A stretch of 64,000 nt of DNA from assembly GCA_949752795.1 (NCBI GenBank), contig OX457057.1, forward strand, positions 8,298,632 through 8,362,631. Direction: 5' to 3'. Within the stretch, counting starts at the first letter, position 1, and each line of letters starts with the position of its first letter. Shown here in pieces: positions 56,352-64,000 of the stretch. The notes beneath the pieces were generated by a model, which saw only the letters and a list, made by a program, of their open reading frames with translations, ran no database searches and was not told where the DNA came from. Both the position numbers and the translations under genes were made by a program. This DNA comes from Hyperoodon ampullatus. Lineage: Eukaryota; Chordata; Mammalia; Artiodactyla; Ziphiidae.

Positions 56352-56565
56352 TAATTTAACTTGTTGAGGACCTAGGTGTGCCAAGCCCTCTGCAATTTAC
56401 CTCTATGTATTATCTCTTTTAATATACAGAACAAGCTAGAGGCAGATACTCATAAAATAAGACTTTTAAAGATGAGAAACCTGAGGCTCAGAGAGGTTAA
56501 GTGGCTTGTTTAATGTCACACAGCTTGTGGGAGGCAGAAGCAGGATTTGTGTGACCCCCACCTCC
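56352..56565 (-). repeat. MIR fragment
   Basis: 'tgccaagccctctgcaattt', 'agatgagaaacctgaggctc' and 'gaggcagaagcaggattt' are reversed MIR. Confidence 0.85.
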
Positions 56566-56919
56566 CCCAGGTCCAATCTCCCAGATTCTCCTTCTCCTTG
56601 GGAACCATCTCTGGCCCCAGAAAAGAGGGAGTGGGTGGGGCAGGAGGAATTGGGGGAAGAAGAGTGTTCTGAGCCCCCTTTCCAGGGGCTCAGTCCCCCA
56701 TCAAGCCCTCTAGACTGGGACGCTAGTCCCTCTCATCTTCTCCTCTACTGTGGACTGTGGGCCCACAGTCCCCCAGATGCTGCCAGCTGGCTCATGACTC
56801 CAGCCCCCAACCCCGCCAGGCCCCCCGCCTCCAACCTTGACGGCAGGCAGTCTGGGTGGAGTGAAGGCCCCATCCCAGGCCCCAGTTGCCATTGTCTTCT
56901 CCAGACAACCATTAGCATA

Positions 56920-57130
56920 CGTGCAATGCAATTACCCTTCAGCTCTCCTGGCCCTGGGCTGACGTGGAGGTCCCATCCCCAGTGATTTGGGGGAAAGGGG
57001 GCTTATTACAACTCACAAAACCTTAAATTAAGAGTGAATAAGGGAAGCGGCGCATGCCACTCCTGAAAGGCTGCCAGACGGGCTGGGCTGGGTGACGGGT
57101 GTATTATATGCCAAGCTGATGGAGGAACTT
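56920..57130. other. CNE-like block
   Basis: 'cagacaaccattagcatacg' (just before) and 'accttaaattaagagtgaat' with 'gtattatatgccaagctg'. Repeat-free. Candidate conserved element. Confidence 0.3.
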
Positions 57131-58765
57131 ATGGATGTGGGGATGGTGGAGAGGCAGCGGCTCAGCTGGTACCCACCCATGGCACGGGCCCAGTGCCCAC
57201 CCAGAGTCTTGCCTGCTGGGTATGGGCCCCAAATATCCCCTATGGCTGTAGGATTTGCAAAAGGCAAAAGTGGGGCTTGATCTAGATTGTACTGGGTGGG
57301 TGCAGAGAGTCTTCCTGGGGAAGCTGAAGTAGAGCCTGAGGGTTAAAGAGAAGTTAGGCAGGCGAAGTGGGAAGGGCAGTGATCCAGGCAGTGGGCCTGG
57401 CTTGTGCCAAGGTCCTGTGGTGCAGGGACCACAGCACATGGCAGGTCAAGAGCCTTTCTAGACCATGGAGGTCGGAAATGGAGCTGTAGATGAGGGGGTG
57501 ACCCTGGGGAAGTCGGCAGGGTCCACTCTCCGATGAGCCTTCTTGGCCAGCGTATGATTTGGGATTTGATGGTAGGCGTCCATCAAATGTGGATGTGTCC
57601 ATCAAATTTGGGAGGAGTGTACAATGTAACCACGCCGCTTCGAGCAAGGTCTCTCCTGCCACGGTGCAGAGAACGGACTGGAGTTGGCGGGGGGGCTTTG
57701 GAGACCCTCCAGGAGGCCCACACAGTACTCCAGGAGAGAGACGGTGGCCACTTGGACTGGAGGGCCGGGGGCATTGGAGAGAAGGGACCGCCCTGAGTGG
57801 TATTTGTGGCAGAATGGAGCAGTGGTGGTGATGGGGGGCGGTGAGCACGCTGGAGTTGGAGCGTGTGCAGCTGGGGGAGCCTGGATGGGCAGGCCAGGTG
57901 GGGATGCAGGCTGGAGGGTGGAGGGAGAGAACAGGTTTAGGTTTGAGTATAAACGTCACAAGCCACCTGAGCCTCAGTTTCCTCCATCTGTAAAGCGCTG
58001 CGCGGTGCCTGGCTCCCACGCGGGAAAGTTGGGGCAGAGAGAACTAACAGGGGTGGGAGGTGTGAGGAGTACAGAAGTCACCTGGGCGGCGCGAGGCGTT
58101 CTCACTCCACTTGTCCAGGTGGAGGTGACGGAGGGGACTCAGGGTGGGCAGGGGGAGGGCAGAACCCAGAGCTGCAGGGCAGGAGGCTGTGACCGCGTTC
58201 TGCTGTGTGTCCATGGGCTTGTCCCCTGACCCCCACGAGCTCTCCTTTCCTCCAGGGGGGCCCGCTGGCGCTGGTGCCCTTGGAAAAGGGGCAAGGCCCA
58301 AGGCCTGTTCCCAGGAAAGGGAGGGCCTCAGCCCAGGCTCAGTGGGGCTCTGCGGAAGGTTGGATTGGACCTGCCCACCCACCGGCTGGGCAGCCAGGAG
58401 CCAGGCTTTCTCTGTCTCCATCAGAGCTTGGGGTTGAAGGTGGGGCTCCGGAGGTCCCCTCCCTTCCAATCCCACACCCTCTCCTATACCTCCGGCAGGG
58501 CCCTGCGTCTCCCACGGCTCTGGGGTCCTCCCTCCTCACACACACCTCCCAGGCTGGCAATTCCACCCGGAGCCAGGGGAAGCAGCGACTTCAAGGTCAG
58601 GGGGGATGAGCTCATGGGTGGTGGAAAGATGGGGCTGAGATACCCCCATCACCCCCACGGGCACAGGGGGCAGAGAGGGCTCCCTCTGAAGCCTTGTGAC
58701 CCTGGGCTGCAGGGGAGTGGCGGGGAAGCCGGAGAATTCAGCCCCTTCCCCCAGCCAGGAGCCCT
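57131..58765. other. Unique GC-rich sequence
   Basis: A MIR scrap at about 57967-57995 ('gagcctcagtttcctccatc'). Two imperfect 'gtccatcaaatttggg'-like repeats at about 57577-57612. No exon was recognised. Confidence 0.4.
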
Positions 58766-58769
58766 GGGC

Positions 58770-58970
58770 CTCTGCTCGTATATCTGTCCCTGGATAATGT
58801 ATATCCAGCTTATGGAAAATATTCATAATGCTCCTTACACCAAACTGGCCCCCTTCCATAGTGCGTGATCTAAAATTAAATCCATTTCAAATATACAGTA
58901 GATCGAGTCAAGCTAATATAAATGAAACATGATTAATAGGCACAACGCTGTCCTCCTTTGCAGGGACGGG
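58770..58970. other. CNE-like AT-rich block
   Basis: About 200 bases of AT-rich repeat-free sequence with 'gaaaatattcataatgctcc', 'ctaaaattaaatccatttc' and 'gaaacatgattaatagg' (homeodomain/MEF2/POU-like). The contrast with GC-rich flanks is sharp. Candidate enhancer. Confidence 0.45.
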
Positions 58971-59119
58971 GCGGCGGGGCTGGGGGCCACTCTACCTCTC
59001 CCTCCCCACAGCCCCCGGATCCCCCAAGGCCTCCCCGCCCCCAACCTCATCCCAAACTCCCCTCCCCCTGAACCTGAAATGTGAACCAACCCTGGAATTT
59101 GCCCAAACGGTGCCAGGCC

Positions 59120-59335
59120 AGTAGAGCAAAGCGGTTAAGAGAGTGTGGTCTTTGGCGTCAGGACAGAGCCAAGCCCTTGAGCAGGTGACTCCGCCTCTCT
59201 GAGCCTCAGTTTCCTCATCTATACAATGGGATATTAACAACCCCTGCCTTGCTGGGTTGTTGTGAGTGGTGTTGTGAGATGATAAGCTGGTAAAGCGCAG
59301 AAGTAGCCAGCATCCCCGTAAAGACGGCAAGCATC
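59120..59335 (+). repeat. MIR fragment
   Basis: 'gagagtgtggtctttggcg', 'gcctcagtttcctcatctat' and 'gttgttgtgagtggtg' mark a MIR missing its middle. Confidence 0.85.
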
Positions 59336-60185
59336 GTTAGGTCGCCCCCAGAGGTCTGCTCTGTTGGCCCCCATGGGAGCCGGGATCTGTACGCCCCACC
59401 GGCGGGGCTCTGCCGATCAGCCAGAACAAGGGCCAGCCAGAATTCCTGCCATTGCAGTGATACGCCGGGTGGGTTATTTTTAGTTCGTTGGCAAGTGACT
59501 GTTACTGACCAAATGTTCCCACCACTGGGGACAGGCTCTGCTAAGAGGGCACTTGTGTGCTGAGCCCAGGGTGGGGAGGGGTGTTTGTGGCCCGTCCCCA
59601 GGGGCTCCACGTGTGTCCCCCTTGCACACACATTTGGACACAGTTTCCGTGGCCACTGGCGGAGAGCAGAAGGGCCTGGGTGGAGCAGGCAGCACGCACG
59701 CCTGGCCTTTCTCTCCTTCCTCTCACTAAGGACGCTCCTCAGCGTGGAACGAGAGGCAATGTCACCCTTGGAGAGGTGTGGAGCTCGCAGCCTGCTGGCC
59801 GGCACACCGTATCCCTCCCTCCAGGAAAGACCCGGGTTTCCACGGGCTGAGTGTGTATGCGCACGCGTGTCACGTGCGTGTCTGGTCCTCGCCTTCTGGG
59901 CGGTGTCCTTCTCCAGGTATGGGTGCCCTTTCCTACCTGCCTGAACCCCCACTATCAGTGTTCCTGGGTCTCTCAGACCCACACCACAACCCCCATTGCA
60001 GGTGATCTTCTGAACTTCCTTGTGTTCCAAAGGGGAACCCCGCCTTCTGTACAAGCCCCTGAGTCCCGGGGTGTTTTCATCCATCCATCCGGATAGCAGG
60101 CCAGTGCTAGTCCTTTCTTTTTCTCCCCGAGGGGTGGGAAGCAGGCAAGCCCTACGGGGTGGGAGGGGGTGCCACCGACTCTTTC
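59336..60185. other. Unique sequence, nothing recognised
   Basis: A 289-residue minus-strand frame overlaps this stretch but begins in a MIR and shows no family resemblance. Confidence 0.4.
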
Positions 60186-60189
60186 CTTG

Positions 60190-60460
60190 TCATTGGCCAT
60201 TTGCTGCCTGCTTCACCAGGCGTGTTTTGAGCATGTTTGCATAAAGTGGATGCAGGCTGCAATTCCGTGATGAATTCTATGAATACTAATCCGCTACTAC
60301 CCTTGACCTTGGGGTCACCGAAAGATCAAAACCAAACCATTTAATATTTTCCTTTTGCAGATCAATAGAAGCATAAATTCCCCCTCAATGACAAGTATAA
60401 TTTCAAACAGATCTATAGAAGGCATGCGTGCATTTCCAGCCGCAGACACTCACTGCCTGC
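60190..60460. other. CNE-like block with nuclear-receptor-like site
   Basis: Contains TGACCTTGGGGTCA (60304-60317), an everted pair of AGGTCA half-sites spaced by two, then 'aaagatcaaaacc' (TCF/LEF-like) and AT-rich repeat-free DNA. Candidate enhancer by motif only. Confidence 0.45.
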
Positions 60461-60479
60461 CTGGCCTTTTGGGGAGCAG

Positions 60480-60800
60480 ACGAGGAGTTTCTTGCCTTTT
60501 CTACCGTTGAATTTCTTTTTGCCTTTTTTTATGGCTCTGAAATGCTATTTTCAGCAGCTGCTGTCATATAAATATCTCTTGTTTTTCTTCTCCTCTTTCC
60601 CTCCTGGTGAAAAGGGCAGGGGACCTATTGAAAATTCCGCTTTATCTCTTTCAGTCGGGTTCAAGTACAGGTCGAATAATCGATCCCTCCTCCTTTTCTT
60701 TTTTAAGTTTCCTGTCGTTCTTTTGGCCGGATCAGCAGTGGAGAAAAATCAGGAGGGCAGCTCTCTCATGCAGATCCTCTCAGAGGTCTATATTGCTGGG
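60480..60800. other. CNE-like block
   Basis: 'cagctgctgtcatataaata', 'gtcgaataatcgatccc' and 'ttgaaaattccgctttatc' in repeat-free AT-rich DNA. Two open frames are T-rich and not credible proteins. Candidate conserved element. Confidence 0.4.
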
Positions 60801-60843
60801 TTTGTGTGCGAGTTTGCGCGTGCACATGTGTGAGCTGTCCCGG

Positions 60844-60872
60844 GTGTGTGTGTGTGGGGGGTGAGTATATGA

Positions 60873-60904
<32 letters not shown>
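60844..60904. repeat. (GT)n microsatellite
   Basis: Interrupted GT array. Confidence 0.95.
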
Positions 60905-61229
60905 ACCTTTGTGTACATGACCATAAAAGCTCATGCTAGTTCAAACTCTCACCCAGAACTTGAGGAGGGAGGAAATAGAAAATCATCAAAGAGAAAAAGT
61001 GGAGGGCTGGAGCGGGCATTGTTAACCCCTGCAGCTCCCAGGCAGAGCCCGGGTCGGGCTTGGGAATGTCTCCCAGCTGGCTTGCCACGCGTGCGCCTCG
61101 TGAAAAAGAGCTTCTGAGTCTTTATGAATACAACTCCGAGAAAGGGGAAAAGATGCAAAAAGAAGACAGGGCAAAAACCAAACCAAACCAAAACAAAACT
61201 GGAGGCAGAGGGGAAAAAAGCAAAAGAAA

Positions 61230-61660
61230 AGAGAAAGAGAATTAAACCATTAATCTGCCCAGATTTTCCACTTCACAGAGTAATCAGTTTGGAAGTGACT
61301 GAGATAAAGTGGAAGCCACGACGGCCATCACCTCCTCCCTCCAGTCCACGTTTCTTATTTACAGAAAAATGGGGAGCCAGGAAGGCAGCCTCCCTGCCCC
61401 CCCCCCCCCCACAAAGGCCCCCAGTGTCCCGCTCCAGAGAGGGATGAGAACCCCAGCTCTCAGCCGCAGCTGCCCGGTGCCGTGACACCCGGGCAACGGC
61501 CGCCCTGAGCTGGAGGTGCAAAGCCAAGATGATTTAATTTATAGAAAGGACAAGGATGTCGTGTAGCAGATTTAATCATCGGAGAGTTTAAAAAAAAATA
61601 AGGACCGGGCTAATGTCGTAATTTACATTTCAGGATAATAAAGAGAGAAAGACAGAAAAG
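61230..61660. other. CNE-like block, left part
   Basis: 'aattaaaccattaatctgcc', 'cagagtaatcagtttgg', 'aagatgatttaatttatag' and 'cagatttaatcatcgg' are spread over repeat-free DNA, interrupted by a C14 run at 61397-61410. Many homeodomain-like cores. Candidate enhancer cluster. Confidence 0.45.
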
Positions 61661-61719
61661 GAAGGGCCCATAAGCCTGCAAGAGGCAGTCAGGAGGGGAG
61701 GCCAACCAGGGGGCTGAGG

Positions 61720-62065
61720 GAGCCCAATAGATTTGCCTGAAACACCAATAAATTTAAAAACAAACCCAGAAAGCTAAAGACAGCCCCTGGAAAGTGCTGG
61801 GAAAATGGACCATCGATTTTAGACTTGATCTGCATTTTGTATTTTAATAATGCTCTCTCTGTCTTTCCTTTTCTCTCTCTCCCTCTCTCGCTCTCTCTTT
61901 TGCAAAATATAAAAGCTGATCTGATAAATATTAATTTGAACCATCATAATGTATTTGAAAATTCCAGCTAAAATGTCACCACATGGAACATTAATGTAAT
62001 ATTTCAAGGCCCTGAGAGCAATACTCATATTGATTGCATTTATTTCACTCTAGGGAGGAGAGATA
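61720..62065. other. CNE-like block, right part
   Basis: 'aataaatttaaaaacaaacc', 'gataaatattaatttgaacc', 'ggaacattaatgtaatattt' and 'catattgattgcatttattt', with a CT microsatellite at 61852-61900 in the middle. Repeat-free, strongly AT-rich. Candidate enhancer. Confidence 0.45.
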
Positions 62066-62473
62066 ATTCTTCAATGTGGGACACATCTGGGAGCCAAGGA
62101 GGCAGGGGCTGAGGGGAGAAACGCGAAATTATATATGGTCATAAAAAATACAAAACAGAAGATCCTCCCCAAAACTCTCCCCTCTCCCGTGGCGCCCCAC
62201 ACCCTAACTTGGCTTTTTAATTTCTCAGCGTGGCATGGGGCACGGAAGGCAGGAGCTCGTGTGCCTCTGGGGCCGGGGTTGCCGAGATTCAGCCTCCTCT
62301 CCCTGGGCCTCACCACGTGGGCCCTGTCTCCAGGCATTGGCTGCCTCCCAACATGGGGCATCGGGGCCCAGCTGGGGATGGACAGACAGATAGAGGGACT
62401 GGCCCAGCTGGGCCCCCCCCCCAGAGATGAGGGGTGAAACTCTGTGAATGCACAAGGGCTGTGGGGTCCTGTG

Positions 62474-62712
62474 GCGGGGTGGGGGGAGAGAAAGAGAAGA
62501 GGAGAGGAGGGGAAAGGAGGGAGACAGAGAGAAAGGCAAGAAAGAAGAGAGGAAAGATACCAAAACAGAGAAAGAGGAAAGAGGGAAGGAGGGAGACAGA
62601 GAGGTGTGAGTGAGAAAGGAGGGAGAGGGGGGAGAGGAGACAAGGAAGGGAGGAAAGGAGGGGAAGAGTGAGTGGGGAGGGGAGGCGGGGGGGGAGGGGA
62701 GGCGGAGGGGGG
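62474..62712 (+). repeat. Polypurine GA/GGGA tract
   Basis: About 240 bases with very few pyrimidines on the plus strand. Polypurine mirror sequence can form triplex DNA. The long proline/serine/leucine-rich minus-strand open frame across 62.1-63.3 kb is a by-product. Confidence 0.85.
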
Positions 62713-62734
62713 CGCCGACCGACTGGAGTCCCAG

Positions 62735-62803
62735 TTCCTTTCACTGTCATTAAGGATATTGATGTACTCAGGCGTCAACCAGTCTTTGCACAAGTGAAAG
62801 GAA
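62735..62803. other. Short inverted-repeat element, CNE-like
   Basis: Arms ttcctttcact (62735-62745) and agtgaaaggaa (62793-62803) are exact reverse complements. A second possible stem ttgatg/cgtcaa lies inside. The loop is AT-balanced unique sequence between a polypurine tract and GC-rich DNA. Not a typical microRNA precursor, because the internal loops are large. Confidence 0.5.
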
Positions 62804-62829
62804 ATCCGATGCTGGTGATGACCTGGAGC

Positions 62830-63230
62830 CCACGCCCTCCATGCCCCCTGCCGGCCTGGAGCAGAGACCTGGGAGGCCTGGGGGGAGGGGTGTGGAGTGG
62901 TGAGACCCCCATACAGGGCTGAGATGCCAAGGCTCCGTGACTCTAAGCCTCCCCAGCCCAGGGCCCGCGCCGGGGTAGGGAGGGCACCCCTGGAACCCGC
63001 TCCTTTCAACACCCATGCCCACGGCTCCAGGACTGGCTGCCTGGCCTCCTGCCTCCCCCTGGCCTGGTACCTGCAGCCCAGATGCAGGCTGAGCAGGGGT
63101 GCCCCCCTGACTGAGCCCTCAGCCGGAACTGGAGCCTCACCTTCCTCCTTGCTTCTTGGAGTGTGTATGGGGTTGACCCTTAGAGCACTCCTAGAAGGCC
63201 AGGGGCGGGGCAAGGAGAGGCCCCGGAGGC
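62830..63230. other. Unique GC-rich sequence
   Basis: No exon or repeat recognised. Confidence 0.4.
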
Positions 63231-63234
63231 CCAG

Positions 63235-63545
63235 GGACTGGCCAAGGTCAGGCGCATCCTTGCCGTTCTTCAGATCTCTGCACAAATGTCACCTTCTCAC
63301 AGAAGCCCTCCCTGGCCACCTAGACAGCCACTGACACACACTCCCTATCACGCCTGCGTGTTTTCAGCAGAGCACTTGTCAGTAACTGGGATTATCTTAA
63401 TTTGCGTTTACGTGCCTTTTATCTCTCTTCCCCCGACTTGGAGATTAAGTTTTTAAGGATAGGGACCTTGCCTGCCCCGTTCACCTTTATATCCCCTACA
63501 CCAGGCACAGAGCAGATGCTCCTAGGCGTTAGTTGACTTGATGGA
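63235..63545 (+). repeat. L2 fragment
   Basis: 'ctgcacaaatgtcaccttc', 'cacagaagccctccctggcc', 'gcagagcacttgtcagtaac' and 'ctacaccaggcacagagcag' follow the L2 3' end up to the second CpG island. Confidence 0.85.
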
Positions 63546-63589
63546 AGAATGGATGGACGGTCGGAGGGACGGACGCTAAAGGCTCTGCC

Positions 63590-64000
63590 CTTACGCTCAC
63601 CACCCCCTCCCGGCCTGAGCCCCCTTTGAGCCGTGTGACCCAGCATCGCCCCCACCCCCCGGACCCCTCGCAGCCCCAGCTCCCGCTGCCGCCCGCTGCC
63701 TGCCGCCAAGGCTGCGCACCCCCGCCTCCCCTGAGCCGTCACTCGCGGAGCTGCCACAATATTGTGAAGGCTACGCGCTCCCGCTCCTCCGCGAAGCCCG
63801 CAGCCTGCGCCGGGAAAGCAAGGGAGGCGGCGGGCGGGCGGCTCGGCGATGAATAATGCATGACCAAGGCGCCCCCTACCGGCGGCCGCGGGCTCCGCGG
63901 GGGCACGGCCCCGCCGCGCCCCGGACCTCGCCGGGACCAGGTGGACGCGGCCGGTCTCACTTCCCCGCCCAGGGCATCCAGGGAGGGAACTTCCCTCCCT
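63590..64000. promoter_or_regulatory. Second CpG island, truncated by window end
   Basis: CpG-dense, GC-rich DNA from about 63.6 kb to the edge. It contains the palindrome CACAATATTGTG (63755-63766), 'atgaataatgcatgacc' (POU/homeodomain-like, 63849-63865) and a CTCF-like GCGCCCCCTACCGGC (about 63870). It probably marks a promoter or strong regulatory element. Direction is not determined. Confidence 0.65.
63755..63766. promoter_or_regulatory. SOX-like palindrome
   Basis: CACAATATTGTG is a perfect 12-base palindrome made of two head-to-head ACAAT cores, the core bound by SOX HMG proteins (established). Binding here is inferred. Confidence 0.45.

Noticed and set aside
59215..60084. 289-residue minus-strand open frame
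   Set aside because: Its end lies in a MIR and the rest has no recognisable domain.
62735..62803. Canonical microRNA precursor
   Set aside because: Only the outer 11 bp pair well; internal loops of 13-14 bases are too large for a typical precursor.
62071..63285. 404-residue minus-strand open frame
   Set aside because: Mostly proline/serine/leucine low complexity read through the polypurine tract and an L2 edge. No family resemblance.

Overview
This is a 64 kb piece of mammalian, most probably cetacean, nuclear DNA. The organism call rests on interspersed repeats. There are seven tRNA-derived SINEs of the CHR type, recognisable by the head 'gcttccctggtggtgcagtgg', the B-box 'gggttcgagcc' and A-rich tails. 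Several are young enough to keep near-perfect target-site duplications. A carnivore, primate or rodent SINE is absent, and so is the ruminant BovB LINE. The L1 3' end seen at 32.8, 45 and 56.3 kb is of the whale/artiodactyl type. Hippo is a less likely alternative.

I found no protein-coding gene that I can support. The long open frames are GC-rich, low-complexity, antisense or repeat-derived. The only recognisable protein remnant is the C-terminal end of an L1 ORF2 at about 45.3-46.15 kb, on the minus strand and broken by a SINE. The window reads as the promoter and flank (or a long first intron) of a regulatory gene. An AT-rich unrepetitive block (1-2085) runs into a very long CpG island (about 2.09-5.42 kb). 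That island contains an excellent minus-strand splice donor at 4988/4987 and an NRF1-type palindrome, suggesting a gene transcribed leftward out of the window. A second CpG island begins at about 63.6 kb and runs off the right edge. I cannot name either gene.

Between the islands lies GC-rich DNA filled mostly with ancient MIR and L2 fragments (more than 50), plus the young SINEs. A nested transposon stack occupies 43.5-49.2 kb: MIR, L2, an old LINE invaded by a younger L1, itself invaded by a SINE, then another SINE, then a hAT-like element inside an L2. Between the repeats are islands of AT-richer, repeat-free sequence with homeodomain, octamer, SOX or nuclear-receptor-like motifs (about 15.0, 16.0, 20.2, 31.8, 37.0, 37.6, 41.7, 43.2, 53.5, 57.0, 58.8, 60.2-60.8, 61.2-62.06 and 62.75 kb). 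They become dense towards the right end. These are candidate conserved enhancers, but conservation cannot be shown from one sequence.

Repeat boundaries are given to within about 10-30 bases unless target-site duplications fix them. Family names were assigned by eye from remembered consensus features, not by a search. I see no convincing new system in the window. The best leads are the unnamed minus-strand promoter/first exon, the short inverted-repeat element at 62.74-62.80 kb, the SOX-like palindrome in the right-hand island, the paired octamer element at 41.7 kb and the CNE-like cluster at 58.8-62.1 kb.
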